Made by a program: the position numbers and the translations under genes. From assembly GCA_017461745.1 (NCBI GenBank), contig JAFTXE010000014.1:1-39289 (forward strand): a stretch of 39,289 bases of DNA, given 5' to 3'. The notes beneath the pieces are model-generated. The model had not been told where the DNA came from, made no database searches, and was given only the letters and a program-made list of their open reading frames with translations. The stretch comes from Clostridia bacterium. GTDB taxonomy: Bacteria > Bacillota > Clostridia > Oscillospirales > CAG-272. Below are positions 15,329 to 24,563 of this stretch, piece after piece (position 1 is the first letter of the stretch; each line of letters starts with the position of its first letter).

Positions 15329-15498
15329 AATAAAAAAAGAAACCCGTCAAATGTGCAGCAGCATTTGACGTGGTTTCCACCTTAGAAAATACCGTACTCC
15401 AAATTAAGCACAGCACAATATTCTAACAATCCTAACATTTATTTTTCACAAGTTCTTTGAAGGTGTCGGAAACTTTCTTTCAAGAAAGTTTCTGACAA
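15329..15498 (-). repeat. Dispersed repeat R, copy 4, 3' of HAD gene
   Basis: Read on the minus strand, hairpin GTCAGAAACTTTC/GAAAGTTTCCGAC comes first, then the conserved body and CGTCAAATG/CATTTGACG with a T-run. It lies at the 3' end of the minus-strand HAD gene, after array 3. Its distal anchor (ATTGAAAGATGCGGTAGGAAA, then CTCTCAAAACTGTAGGGG) is almost identical to that behind R7. Confidence 0.85.
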
Positions 15499-15544
15499 TC
15501 GCGCCCCCGCGTCCTCGCGTCCTCGCGTCCTTGCGTCCCCGCGT
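15499..15544. repeat. GAGGACGC-type tandem repeat, array 3
   Basis: Read on the minus strand, this is about five copies of (G/A)AGGACGCG with variants GGGGACGC and AAGGACGC. It starts 1 nt after the HAD stop codon, mirroring array 2 after valS. Confidence 0.85.
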
Positions 15545-15545
15545 A

Positions 15546-16187
15546 CTAATTTTCCAGCCAAGCTTTAACGTCGACAAGCGTGTTAAACACGGGGCAACCG
15601 AGCGTAAGCAGGTGCTTGCGAGATTGGTGACCTCGGCAGACAAGCACGCAATCGGCGTCAAGCGCCTTGGCGCTTTGCGCGTCGTGGTCGGTGTCACCAA
15701 TAAGAAATGCTCTTGCGCCCTCATGCCGAGCCTTCCAATCCTGAGCCAACGACAGCTTAGAGCCTGCATGAATATTATCAAGTCCGAGAATTTCCTCAAA
15801 ATAATCGGTAATACCGAGAAAATCGAGCTGTCCTTTGAGCATTTCCCGCTCCGTCGCTGACAAAATTATCTGCTTTATTCCCCGCCCCTTCATGTATTCA
15901 ATGGTTAACAAGACGTCGTCAAAAAGTCCCGACGAGCGAACGTTTTCAAGATAGAGCTTGACCCACTTAGGCGCAAGCTCCTCGTAAGGCTCACTATCAA
16001 AATCAAAGCCGAGGGACTTATAGTATTCAATTATCGGAAATCGGAATATTCCTCTGTAATAGTCCACACTCGGAATAACGGGCAGATTTCTCTCAGAGAG
16101 CAGAGTATTCACCGAGCTTATCCCCGCTCCAACGTCGTCAAGCAGAGTTCCGTTAAAATCCCAAATGCAGTAATCGTATATCTTCAC
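15546..16187 (-). CDS. HAD-superfamily hydrolase
   Basis: The 213-residue protein belongs to the haloacid dehalogenase fold, phosphatase side (phosphoglycolate phosphatase-like). Motif I is IWDFNGTLLDD, with Asn in place of the second Asp; a recognised subgroup with D-x-N-G-T has this. Motif II is ILSAT, the motif III lysine lies in GSKLSLAQ, and motif IV is GDTDHDAQSA. A helical cap of about 80 residues follows motif I. The Asn may alter leaving-group handling, so the substrate and even phosphatase strength are open. The gene lies behind the lipoprotein gene and its terminator, and its own 3' end carries array 3 and R4. Confidence 0.88.
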   Translation of the reverse strand: MKIYDYCIWDFNGTLLDDVGAGISSVNTLLSERNLPVIPSVDYYRGIFRFPIIEYYKSLGFDFDSEPYEELAPKWVKLYLENVRSSGLFDDVLLTIEYMKGRGIKQIILSATEREMLKGQLDFLGITDYFEEILGLDNIHAGSKLSLAQDWKARHEGARAFLIGDTDHDAQSAKALDADCVLVCRGHQSRKHLLTLGCPVFNTLVDVKAWLEN

Positions 16188-16201
16188 AAGCGCCTCCGTG
16201 A

Positions 16202-16241
16202 CAAAAAATCTTAGGGACTGCTCCGCTACCGAAGCAGTCCC
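16202..16241 (-). terminator. Terminator of the lipoprotein gene
   Basis: On the minus strand GGGACTGCT and AGCAGTCCC form a 9-bp stem (16214-16241), followed after TAAGA by TTTTTTG. It separates the lipoprotein gene from the HAD gene. Confidence 0.8.
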
Positions 16242-16253
16242 ATGTTCTAAAAA

Positions 16254-18044
16254 TTATTCTATACCCTCATCCTCAGCAGGTCTCTCGTAAATCTTCTTGG
16301 AAATACCCCATTCCTCGTAGAGATATTTGAGTCCCGCAACGGTTGCGTCCTCAGCGGGAGCGGTATTGTCAGAAAGCGCGTAAACACAAGCGCCTTCCTC
16401 ACCTGCAAGAATTTCCTTTATCTGAGTGATAACGTCCTTTTCAGCGCCCTCGGCAGGGTCTGCTATTTCAACAAGGTCCTCGGCGTCGCACTCGTTGAGC
16501 ATCTTTTCTACCTTCTCGGAAACGGTACGGAGCTGCTGTAGCTTCTCAGCATCAGCGGTAAGATCGTTATGAGAATATCTGAAGCCCATTATCAAGTCGA
16601 TAACAACATCGTTGTTCTGCTCCTTGATGAAGTCCTTAAGCGTGGGGTTTTCACCCTCAAGCGAGTAGGTTATCAAGGTGTTACCCGTCTTGTTTGCGTC
16701 CATCATGTAGTCTTCGTTAAGTCTTCTGACTACCTTGATGTATTCGCCGTCAGCGTTCTTGTAATCGGAGTTAACAAGCTCGTAGTTCTCGTCCTCAATT
16801 CCGTAGAGAATGAGGTTGCGGAAATCAGCGTTGGTATTGAGGTAGGTTACTATCTCCATACTTCTGGAAACGCTGGTGGTGTAAGAGGTTACCGCGAACA
16901 TATCCTTATAGATATCGTCGGTCTTAAGAGTGGGCTTGCCAATAACGACAGCCTCGTACTTATCAGCATACTGAGAAGGAATCTCTGCTCCGCCCTGAAC
17001 GCAAGCAACTGCTACCTCGCCATTTGCGAACTGCTCAGCGCTTCCCTTGGTGTAGCCCTTAACGACCTTAAGCTGATCGACAAACGCCGTATCAAGAACA
17101 CTTCCCATGTTATCCATGAAGGAGTCCTTAGTACCGTACTTAGCGGAAGTATTGTAGGTGCTTGCAAGCAAGGAGAATTTATCGGAAACGTGTCCGTCCG
17201 CGTCAACGCCCCAATAGTGAACACCCGTAGATGCAAGCTCTACGTCGGTAAGATCGGAGTAGAAGGGCACGTACTTCTTGGTTGCGCTTGCGTCACTTGC
17301 TTCTCTTATAAAGGTCTGTATAGCCTCACCCGTAATGCCGCTGCTCTTAAGAGCATTGATACCCTCGTCGGTATCGTAGCTGTACTGAGCGAGAGCTTCC
17401 TTATTGAGAAGGAGATATGTATACTCGCCTATAGCAACGTTCGTGGGAATAGCGTACGTTCCGTTATTGAGTGACTTCGTGTAAGAAAGATACTGGGGAG
17501 TGATATAGGAGTTAAGCTCCTTAGATGCGCTGCTAAGCTCTTCATTGAGGTTAGAGAGCATATTCATCTCCATATACTCAGCGAACTTATCGTATCCGCC
17601 TACGTAGAAAATATCAACCTGATATCCCGCAATGGTGGGATACTTTATTTCAGCAAGACCCCATTCGTTCTCAAAGGTCTCGTCCTCTGCGGTCTCATCC
17701 TCCGCGGTGGGCTGAGATATAAGTCCCGCAGCCTCTGCCTCAGCTCTTGCGGCAAAGGATTCTTCAAGCTTTTCGTAATATTCGTCAGCAGTAAAGAAGT
17801 TCAGCTCAAGCTGGGTCTTAAACTTAGACTTGGTTATTTTGTTTACCGCCGCCTCGATCTTATCTGCCTGCTCCTCGCTTACTTCCTCTTCGGAAAGAAG
17901 ATACATAGACAGCGTCATTGCGCTTTCGGAAGCTTCTTTGTTAACGTCCTCAATTGCCTCGTCGTCGGTCTTATTGGAACAGCCTGCAAGGCAAGCAGCT
18001 ACCATAACTACGCACAAAAGAAGGCATAATAGTCTCTTTTTCAT
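16254..18044 (-). CDS. Lipoprotein, solute-binding-protein-like
   Basis: This 596-residue secreted lipoprotein has a signal MKKRLLCLLLCVVMVAACLAGC with lipobox LAGC and lipidated Cys22. The mature part has the look of a family 1 extracellular solute-binding protein (VDIFYVGGYDKFAEYMEMNMLSNLNEELS..., GTYAIPTNVAIGEYTYLLLNKEAL). An internal acidic insert lies near residues 125-135. I chose the ATG at 18044 because AAGGAGG stands 7 nt upstream; a longer frame from 18077 has no SD. No permease or ATPase genes are adjacent, so either it works with a transporter elsewhere or has another surface role. It is monocistronic with its own promoter and terminator. Confidence 0.8.
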   Translation of the reverse strand: MKKRLLCLLLCVVMVAACLAGCSNKTDDEAIEDVNKEASESAMTLSMYLLSEEEVSEEQADKIEAAVNKITKSKFKTQLELNFFTADEYYEKLEESFAARAEAEAAGLISQPTAEDETAEDETFENEWGLAEIKYPTIAGYQVDIFYVGGYDKFAEYMEMNMLSNLNEELSSASKELNSYITPQYLSYTKSLNNGTYAIPTNVAIGEYTYLLLNKEALAQYSYDTDEGINALKSSGITGEAIQTFIREASDASATKKYVPFYSDLTDVELASTGVHYWGVDADGHVSDKFSLLASTYNTSAKYGTKDSFMDNMGSVLDTAFVDQLKVVKGYTKGSAEQFANGEVAVACVQGGAEIPSQYADKYEAVVIGKPTLKTDDIYKDMFAVTSYTTSVSRSMEIVTYLNTNADFRNLILYGIEDENYELVNSDYKNADGEYIKVVRRLNEDYMMDANKTGNTLITYSLEGENPTLKDFIKEQNNDVVIDLIMGFRYSHNDLTADAEKLQQLRTVSEKVEKMLNECDAEDLVEIADPAEGAEKDVITQIKEILAGEEGACVYALSDNTAPAEDATVAGLKYLYEEWGISKKIYERPAEDEGIE

Positions 18045-18108
18045 TTGTTTCCTCCTTGAATTTCCAAGGCTACCCACCTTGGTTTAGATACTATTTAGAT
18101 ACTATAAT

Positions 18109-18137
18109 ATTGTACACCAAAATCCATGAATTGTCAA
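18109..18137 (-). promoter_or_regulatory. Promoter of the lipoprotein gene
   Basis: Minus-strand TTGACA (18137-18132) and TACAAT (18114-18109) with a 17-bp spacer. Two direct repeats of TTTAGATACTA and a CCAAGG/CCTTGG hairpin lie in the leader just before the SD. Confidence 0.85.
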
Positions 18138-18165
18138 GTGAATTTTTTGTGATTGAGGATATATT

Positions 18166-18211
18166 TGCAATCAAAAAATCAAGCTTCAAAACAGCTTTTT
18201 GATTTTTTTCG
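18166..18211. terminator. A/T-rich hairpin, possible bidirectional terminator
   Basis: AATCAAAAAATCAAGCTT and AGCTTTTTGATTTTTT pair imperfectly around CAAAAC, with T-runs on both sides. It probably ends the rpoD operon on the minus strand, about 115 nt after the stop codon. Confidence 0.5.
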
Positions 18212-18324
18212 TCACAATATACATTTATACCAATTAATATTTTTGCATATTACTCAACAAATTCGGCGTTTTAAATATTTGTTTCAATTGTTTTTGTTTA
18301 AAACAACGATTTTTTGTTTTTTAA

Positions 18325-19452
18325 TTAATCAAGAAATCCTCTGAGATGTCTTGCTCTGCTGGGGTGACGGAGCTTGCGAAGCGCCTTGGCTTCTATCTGT
18401 CTTATTCTCTCACGGGTAATGTCGAATTCCTTGCCGACCTCCTCAAGAGTTCTGGTGCGTCCGTCGTAAAGACCGAAGCGAAGCTTGATAACGTGCTCCT
18501 CACGGGGAGTCAGCGTGTGAAGCTCCTTCTCTATTACCTCACGGAGTATAGTCGTTGCCGCCGCATCCGAGGGAGCGGGGGTATCCTCGTCGGGAATAAA
18601 GTCGCCGAGGTGGCTGTCCTCCTCCTCACCGATAGGCGTTTCAAGGGAAACGGGGTCTTGGGCTATCTTCATTATTTCCCTTACCTTCTCGGGACTCATG
18701 CCCATCTTTTCGCCTATTTCGTCAGCCGTTGCCTCACGTCCAAGCTCCTGAAGCATCTGACGGGAGTACCGTGACACCTTGTGAATGGTCTCCACCATAT
18801 GAACGGGAATTCTTATGGTTCTCGCCTGATCTGCAATAGCCCTCGTTATTGCCTGTCTTATCCACCAAGTAGCGTAGGTCGAGAACTTGTATCCGCGGTT
18901 ATAGTCAAACTTATCGACCGCCTTCATAAGACCGAGATTACCCTCTTGAATGAGGTCAAGGAAGAACATTCCCTTTCCGACGTATCTCTTGGCGATACTT
19001 ACGACAAGTCTGAGGTTAGCCTCAACAAGCTCGCTCTTAGCGGCGTCCTTGAGAGATTCGTCGCAGTCGCCGCTCATTATCTCGGCAAGCTCTCTTTCTC
19101 TGTCGGACGTCAACAGCGGAACTCTTCCTATTTCTTTAAGATACATACGCACAGGGTCGTCAATAGCGAGGCCCTCCTGCTCAAGTATCTTTTCCATATT
19201 TTCGCTCGTGCCGAACGCCTCGACCTCGGACTCTATCTCGCTCATCTCGGAGCTTGAAATATCGCCCGGGAGCGGTATGCCGCTATCCTCAAGAGCGTCG
19301 TAGAATTTATCGAGACTGTCGTTGTCGTAATCCAATTCCTCGATCGCCTCGTTTATCTCCTCCTGAGACAGCTTTCCTTCCTTACTTTTTGCGATAAACT
19401 CTTCAATGCTTATCGATTTTTCCTGCTCGTTTTTAATTTCATTTTCTACCAT
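18325..19452 (-). CDS. rpoD: RNA polymerase primary sigma factor
   Basis: This 375-residue sigma-70 (SigA) protein has a shortened region 1.1, region 1.2 ([11 protein letters not shown]) and region 2 ([58 protein letters not shown]). Region 3 is followed by region 4 with the -35-binding helix-turn-helix [28 protein letters not shown]. It is the last gene of the dgt-dnaG-rpoD operon on the minus strand, an arrangement typical of Firmicutes. Many promoters in this window (TTGACA-17-TATAAT) are what this sigma should recognise. Confidence 0.98.
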   Translation of the reverse strand: MVENEIKNEQEKSISIEEFIAKSKEGKLSQEEINEAIEELDYDNDSLDKFYDALEDSGIPLPGDISSSEMSEIESEVEAFGTSENMEKILEQEGLAIDDPVRMYLKEIGRVPLLTSDRERELAEIMSGDCDESLKDAAKSELVEANLRLVVSIAKRYVGKGMFFLDLIQEGNLGLMKAVDKFDYNRGYKFSTYATWWIRQAITRAIADQARTIRIPVHMVETIHKVSRYSRQMLQELGREATADEIGEKMGMSPEKVREIMKIAQDPVSLETPIGEEEDSHLGDFIPDEDTPAPSDAAATTILREVIEKELHTLTPREEHVIKLRFGLYDGRTRTLEEVGKEFDITRERIRQIEAKALRKLRHPSRARHLRGFLD

Positions 19453-19537
19453 TTTTCTATTTCCTTTCTTTTTTACAACCTACCAATCACGTTAGTACCG
19501 CGCTCGGCTAATGAGCGCCGATTGCGGCGGTTATTTT

Positions 19538-21307
19538 TTAACCCTCCTGCTTCTCCGCTCTTTTTTGTCTGAGCATTCTGAGAAGCTCCTGCCCTCCAAG
19601 ATCAGCGCCGTTTTGCTTTTCTGCCTTGAGATTTTTTATGCAAGCATCGAACACCTCTCGGTCATTCCTCGTAAGCTGCCGCCTGTTGACCTCTATCTTC
19701 TCAAGCCGCGATATTTCGTCAATATTGAAATACTGACCGAGCACCGCCCTTGAATAACCCTCGGGTGAGCGTTCAAGCTCGCAGAGTATCTCAAAGACCT
19801 TGCGCCCGAACGACGTTACGAAATCGTCTGCCTTAAGGTCTATTTTTCCCTCGGCAACGTCGTGTCTGTACTCGTCGAAAATTATCATCATAGCGAGTAT
19901 ATTTTCCTCAGAATCGTTCGCCGCCACGTATTTTGCCGCATCGGCGTTGACTCTGTCGCCTATGTTCTTTATTGACAGCAACGCGTCCTTGCTTTGCTTG
20001 CTTCTGTATTCGTTCAGCTTCTTGCGCCTTATCCTTTCGACGTCGCTTCGCACCGACTCCACGGGAACTCCGAGGACGGTTGCGGCACGCTGAATATATA
20101 TGTCACGTTCGACGTTATTTGACACGTCGGCTATCATCGAGCATATCTCGACCGACGCCTTTATACGCTCGTCCGACATACTGATATCGTGCTCTCCGAG
20201 TATCTTGTCCATTTTGAACTCAAAGCCCGTTTTGCTGTCGTCAAGGCATTTCTTGAAGCTGTCCGCTCCGAATTTCTTTATATATTCGTCGGGGTCCTTT
20301 GCTCCGCTGAGCTTAATTACTCTGACGTCTATTCCAACCTCGCCGAGCAGTCTCATAGCCTTATTCGCAGCGTTCTGCCCCGCCTTGTCGGAGTCGTAGC
20401 ATATGACGACCTTTTTGGTGTACTTGGCGAATATCCTCGCTTGGTCGGGCGTTATAGCCGTGCCGAGCGTTGCCACGGCATTCTCAAAGCCCGCGGCGTG
20501 CAGCGCGATAACGTCCATATAGCCCTCGCAGAGTATCATTCGCTCCGCGCAATGCTTCTTTGCGTAATTGAGCGCAAACAGATGTCGGCTCTTTTTGAAC
20601 GCGGGGGTATCTGAGGAGTTAAGATATTTCGGCTCTGAGCCGTCCATAACTCGTCCGCCGAACGCCACTATATTTCCCGACGTATCTATTATAGGAAAGA
20701 TAACTCTGTTGCGGTAGAGGTCGAAAAGCTTGCCGCTCTTCTGGCTTCTCTTACATAAAAAGCCCGCAATTAGCTCCTCCTCACTAAAGCCGAGCGAGGT
20801 CATTTTATTTGTCAGCGCCCAGAAATTATTTGGCGAATAGCCAAGTCCGAAATGCTTTATCGTTGACATATCAAGCTGACGGGAGTCTCTGAGGTAAGCC
20901 ATAGCCTCGCGCCCAAGCTCCGCGTCGTAAAGACACTCGCGGAAATATTTTGCCGCCGCTAAATTAAGCTCGTACAGCCGCTTTCTCGACACTCCGCCCA
21001 CGTCCTTGCCACTATCGTCCTCGGGAATGGATATCCCTGCTCTGTCGGCAAGTATCTTAAGCGCGTCAACGTAATCAACGTTCTCCGCTCTCATGACGAA
21101 GGTTATAACGTCGCCGCCCGCTCCGCAGCCGAAGCAATAAAAGCTCTTGGTCGCGGGAAAGACGGTAAACGACGGCGTCCGCTCGCTATGAAAGGGGCAT
21201 GGCGCTTGGTAATTTGAGCCCGCCCGCTTGAGAGTGACGTACGAGCCGATAACCGTTTCAACGTCGTTGCGGAATACTATCTCATCTATTATTTCTCTTG
21301 GTATCAT
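19538..21307 (-). CDS. dnaG: DNA primase
   Basis: This 589-residue primase makes RNA primers at the replication fork. The N-terminal CHC2 zinc finger has ligands C37, H40, C58 and C61 (CPFH...FYCFGC). The TOPRIM core has CEGYMDVIAL and VVICYDSDKAGQNAA. The C-terminal ~150 residues are the helicase-binding region (YVAANDSEENILAMMI). I place the start at 21307, where ATGA overlaps the dgt stop codon and GGAGAGG stands 9 nt upstream. A TTG six codons earlier is an alternative. Overlap implies translational coupling with dgt. rpoD follows after 85 nt. Confidence 0.97.
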   Translation of the reverse strand: MIPREIIDEIVFRNDVETVIGSYVTLKRAGSNYQAPCPFHSERTPSFTVFPATKSFYCFGCGAGGDVITFVMRAENVDYVDALKILADRAGISIPEDDSGKDVGGVSRKRLYELNLAAAKYFRECLYDAELGREAMAYLRDSRQLDMSTIKHFGLGYSPNNFWALTNKMTSLGFSEEELIAGFLCKRSQKSGKLFDLYRNRVIFPIIDTSGNIVAFGGRVMDGSEPKYLNSSDTPAFKKSRHLFALNYAKKHCAERMILCEGYMDVIALHAAGFENAVATLGTAITPDQARIFAKYTKKVVICYDSDKAGQNAANKAMRLLGEVGIDVRVIKLSGAKDPDEYIKKFGADSFKKCLDDSKTGFEFKMDKILGEHDISMSDERIKASVEICSMIADVSNNVERDIYIQRAATVLGVPVESVRSDVERIRRKKLNEYRSKQSKDALLSIKNIGDRVNADAAKYVAANDSEENILAMMIIFDEYRHDVAEGKIDLKADDFVTSFGRKVFEILCELERSPEGYSRAVLGQYFNIDEISRLEKIEVNRRQLTRNDREVFDACIKNLKAEKQNGADLGGQELLRMLRQKRAEKQEG

Positions 21308-22323
21308 TCCTTGGGTCCTCTCCAAACCTTTGGTATGTAAAGCTCAGAATACGCCTCTATCGCATATCTGTCGGTCATACCCGAAATAAAGTCGCAGGCG
21401 CATCTCTCCACACCCTCCGACTCGCAGTTCTCCCTGTAAAAACGAGGGAGCTTATCGGGATTGCTTACGTAATACTCAAATAGCCTCGTGAGCATTTCCT
21501 TTGCCTTGGACTCCTCGGACTTAGCAACGGGATTGCGGTAAACTCTCTCGAAAAGAAATTCCCTCAGCTCGTCCGTCGCCGTCTGTATCTCGGGCTCCAT
21601 GACTATACACGGCTTGTCGGCGCTCGCCTTTATTATCGACGATACCATGGTGTTTATCCTCTTGGAATGCGTCTCGCCGAGCAACTCCCTCAGATGCTTC
21701 GGAATATCCTGCTGCGAAAGTATTCCCGCGCGGCAGGCGTCGTCGATGTCGTGGTTTATGTAAGCTATTCTGTCGGCGTACTTGACTATAACGCCCTCAA
21801 GCGTTGACGCCATGTGTTTGCCCGTGTGGTTTGCAATGCCGTCGCGAACCTCCCAAGTCAGATTAAGCCCCTGACCGTTATTTTCAAGCTTCTCCACCAC
21901 GCGAACGCTCTGCAAATAGTGCGTAAACTCGGGGTCGAAGCATTTCTGCATAGCGTATTCGCCTGCGTGACCGAAGGGGGTATGTCCGATATCGTGACCG
22001 AGAGCCGCCGCCTCCGTCAAGTCCTCGTTGAGCCTGAGCGCTCTTGCGATTATTCTCGCTATCTGCGTAACCTCAAGCGTGTGCGTCATTCGAGTGCGGT
22101 AATGGTCACCCGCGGGTGCTAAAAATACCTGAGTTTTGTTCATAAGTCTGCGGAAGGACTGACAGTGTAGAATTCTGTCGCGGTCGCGCTGAAATTCAGT
22201 TCGGATCTCACAAGGAACGTACTCCTTGTCCCTACCCTTGCTCTGTGAGGTGAGGCAAGCAAATTCCGACAGCCTCTGTCTTTCTTGCTCAAGAAATCTG
22301 TCTCTAATTCCTATTTCGCTCAT
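21304..22323 (-). CDS. dgt: Deoxyguanosinetriphosphate triphosphohydrolase-like protein
   Basis: The 339-residue HD-domain enzyme hydrolyses dNTPs to nucleoside and tripolyphosphate. It shows YRTRMTHTLEVTQIARIIARAL, then ALGHDIGHTPFGHAGE (metal-binding HD pair) and a later D in KYADRIAYINHDIDDA. The size fits the short bacterial dGTPase class. The start is set at 22323 (ATGAGC) after AAGGAGGAAGAA; an in-frame extension to 22404 has no SD. It leads the operon dgt-dnaG-rpoD. dGTPase next to dnaG is a recurring Clostridial order. Confidence 0.95.
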   Translation of the reverse strand: MSEIGIRDRFLEQERQRLSEFACLTSQSKGRDKEYVPCEIRTEFQRDRDRILHCQSFRRLMNKTQVFLAPAGDHYRTRMTHTLEVTQIARIIARALRLNEDLTEAAALGHDIGHTPFGHAGEYAMQKCFDPEFTHYLQSVRVVEKLENNGQGLNLTWEVRDGIANHTGKHMASTLEGVIVKYADRIAYINHDIDDACRAGILSQQDIPKHLRELLGETHSKRINTMVSSIIKASADKPCIVMEPEIQTATDELREFLFERVYRNPVAKSEESKAKEMLTRLFEYYVSNPDKLPRFYRENCESEGVERCACDFISGMTDRYAIEAYSELYIPKVWRGPKE

Positions 22324-22482
22324 TTCTTCCTCCTTACGAATTTTTCTTACTTTTACGCGCTTTTTACGCCATTCAAAAAATTCAATACAATATAATATAC
22401 GCAAAAAAAATCAAAAATACTTTTTTTTTTGAAAAATTTTTTTTAAAAGTTAGTTGTAATTGATTTTCCGAACGCAAATTTC

Positions 22483-22636
22483 GGGGGTTTTCTTTCGTAG
22501 AAAGCTTCCACCTAAGAAAAATGCCGTACTTAAATTTAAGCACAGCACTATATTCCAACAACCAATATATTATTTGTTTCGAGTTCTTTGGGGTATGGGG
22601 TCTTTCTCCGAAAGAAAGACCCCAAAACGCGCCCCC
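22483..22636 (-). repeat. Dispersed repeat R, copy 5 (chimeric)
   Basis: Read on the minus strand it starts with hairpin GGGGTCTTTC/GAAAGACCCC (22623-22597) and the normal body (CAAAGAACTCG, TAGTGCTGTGCTTAA, TACGGCATTTTTC). After TTAGGTGGAAG, the usual terminal hairpin is replaced by a second hairpin of the type-1 form (22483-22509, TTTC-TTCGT-AGAAA) and no T-run follows. It lies in the divergent dgt / 22739 intergenic region, not behind a gene. The AT-rich rest (22324-22482) holds the dgt leader and a poly-A/T run. Confidence 0.7.
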
Positions 22637-22738
22637 CAAAAAACACTAAACAATTCACAAACTGACCTCCTCCGTAATTTATCTGGCGATCGTCGCATAT
22701 ATTTATACAGAAATACGCATTGAAAGGAATTTTGTCAA

Positions 22739-23152
22739 ATGGACCAAAGTAATCAGGTAAGCGAGGTAGGTTACCTCACCGTTCGCGTATCGACCGCCCG
22801 TGGCGCTATTCCGCTTGAGGACGCCGCCGTCAACATAAGAGGTGGCAACATTGAGGAGTCAGCCGTTATTTACGCGCTCACGACAAACTCCGACGGGCTT
22901 ACTCCCGTCGTTTCTCTACCCACGCCGCCACGCGTCAACTCCGAGTCGCCGCAAGAAACTCAGCCCAATTACGCAGTTTACAACATTGACGTTTTCGCCG
23001 ACGGCTACGCCCCCGCATTCTTCCACAACGTACCCGTATTCTCGGGTATTACGTCCGTCCAGCCTGCCATTTTACTTCCGAGCATTGAAAATTCCACGAC
23101 GGATAATTCCATTCACGTGACCGAAACCAATTACGGAGGTGACGGACAATGA
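22739..23152 (+). CDS. Small beta-sandwich protein, carboxypeptidase-regulatory-like
   Basis: The 137-residue protein has no signal peptide or membrane segment. The first ~100 residues (GYLTVRVSTARGAIPLEDAAVNIRG...LTTNSDGLTPVVSLPTP..., YNIDVFADGYAPAFFHNVPVFSG) follow the pattern of carboxypeptidase-regulatory-like (transthyretin-type) beta domains: a stretch on a substance to be presented, a turn, and a 'F.A.GY' strand. Its stop codon overlaps the start of the SpoIID-like gene (ATGA), so the two are translated together. The role is unknown; a structural or spore-surface partner of the next gene is a guess from coupling. Confidence 0.6.
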   Translation: MDQSNQVSEVGYLTVRVSTARGAIPLEDAAVNIRGGNIEESAVIYALTTNSDGLTPVVSLPTPPRVNSESPQETQPNYAVYNIDVFADGYAPAFFHNVPVFSGITSVQPAILLPSIENSTTDNSIHVTETNYGGDGQ

Positions 23153-24555
23153 ACGGTAACGCAAGAATTCCCGTTATTCCAGAGACCGTGACCGTTCATT
23201 TGGGCGCGCCCGACACCCCTGCCGAGAACGTTACTCTTCCCTTTGCGGACTATATCATAAACGTCGCTTCAAGCGAGATATTCCCTACGTGGCCCGAAAA
23301 CGCCATTCGCGCCAACGTTTACGCTCAGGTCTCTTTCACGCTCAACAGAATTTATACGGAATTTTACCGCAACCGCGGCTATGATTTCGATATCACCAAC
23401 TCCACCGCCTACGACCAATCCTTCATTGCGGGCAGAGATTATTTTGAAAACGTCAGCCGCATAGTAAACGAGATATTCACAGACTACGTCGTGCGCAACG
23501 GCTCCGTCGAGCCGCTGTTCGCCGCATACTGCGACGGCGTTGAGGTAACCTGTCAGGGACTTTCGCAATGGGGCACGGTCGAGCTTGCCAACAGAGGACT
23601 TACCCCCTTTGAGATACTGCAATATTACTACGGCGACGATATTTCTATAGTTAACGACGCACCCGTTATGAGCATAAGCGGCAGCGCTCCCGAGATACCT
23701 CTGCGGCTTGGAAGCGGCGGCGACGAGGTCAGAAGCATTCAGATACGTCTCAACCGCATTTCCGACAACTATCCCTCAATTCCCAAGATAGCTATTCCCG
23801 ACGGTGTGTTCTCTTTTGACACCGAGGACGCAGTCCGCCGTTTTCAAGAGATATTTTCGCTGACGCCCGACGGCATAGTCGGTCCTGCCACATGGTACAG
23901 AATACAGCTTATATACAATGCGGTAAAGCGCCTCAACGAGCTTGATTCCGAGGGCATAAAGCTTTCCGAGGTAACTCAGCAGTACGAAAGAGAGCTTTCC
24001 GAGGGAGACACGGGAGTCGTAGTAAATAACGTTCAGTATCTTATCGCCTACCTCGCTCAGTTCTACGAAACTATTCCCTCCGTCGCAGTTGACGGAATAT
24101 ACGGAAGCGCGACCGCAGACGCGGTGAGAAGTCTGCAAAGGACATTCGGGCTTCCCGTCACGGGCGCGGTAGATTTTCCAACGTGGGACGTTATGTACAG
24201 AACGTATATCGGATTTCTTGAAACTATTCCCTTCAAATACGTCGAGGGCAACGTTCTTCCCTATCCTGGTGTTCCTCTGCGTCGCGGGGCGGAGTCGGAC
24301 ACCGTCAGACTTTTGCAGGAATATATAAACTTCATTGCAGGCTTCTTGCCCGAAATAACGCCCGTTTCCGTCACGGGATATTTTGGAGAGCAGACGGAAA
24401 ACGCGGTTATCGCCTTGCAGGAGCTTCTCGGAATACAGGCAAGCGGTACGGTAGCCGCGGCAACGTGGGACGCCATCAGCAACCTTTACAGCGACCTCTA
24501 TAACGGCTCACGTCTATCCGAGGGTCAGTTCCCCGGATATAACTTGGGGGAATAA
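23149..24555 (+). CDS. SpoIID-like/peptidoglycan-binding multidomain protein
   Basis: This 468-residue protein has an N-terminal ~170 residues resembling a SpoIID/LytB-type domain (LPFADYIINVASSEIFPTWPENAIRANVYAQVSFTLNR), followed by three peptidoglycan-binding type-1 repeats near 185-255, 290-350 and 375-450. Each repeat ends in DG(I/V)FS...FQ...GLPVTG..D..TWD. No signal peptide is visible, so export or localisation is unclear. Both domain types occur in spore cortex and engulfment enzymes, and the window carries spoIIIA. Catalytic activity is not shown by sequence. It is coupled by ATGA to the upstream small gene. Confidence 0.75.
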   Translation: MNGNARIPVIPETVTVHLGAPDTPAENVTLPFADYIINVASSEIFPTWPENAIRANVYAQVSFTLNRIYTEFYRNRGYDFDITNSTAYDQSFIAGRDYFENVSRIVNEIFTDYVVRNGSVEPLFAAYCDGVEVTCQGLSQWGTVELANRGLTPFEILQYYYGDDISIVNDAPVMSISGSAPEIPLRLGSGGDEVRSIQIRLNRISDNYPSIPKIAIPDGVFSFDTEDAVRRFQEIFSLTPDGIVGPATWYRIQLIYNAVKRLNELDSEGIKLSEVTQQYERELSEGDTGVVVNNVQYLIAYLAQFYETIPSVAVDGIYGSATADAVRSLQRTFGLPVTGAVDFPTWDVMYRTYIGFLETIPFKYVEGNVLPYPGVPLRRGAESDTVRLLQEYINFIAGFLPEITPVSVTGYFGEQTENAVIALQELLGIQASGTVAAATWDAISNLYSDLYNGSRLSEGQFPGYNLGE

Positions 24556-24563
24556 GCATTTGA

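Noticed and set aside
14896..15544. Tandem arrays as a possible CRISPR
   Set aside because: Units are 8-10 bp with no unique spacers, and no cas genes are present.
22690..22738. Sporulation-type promoter in front of the gene at 22739
   Set aside because: CATATATTTATACA resembles parts of sigma-E/K elements, but no properly spaced pair could be found.
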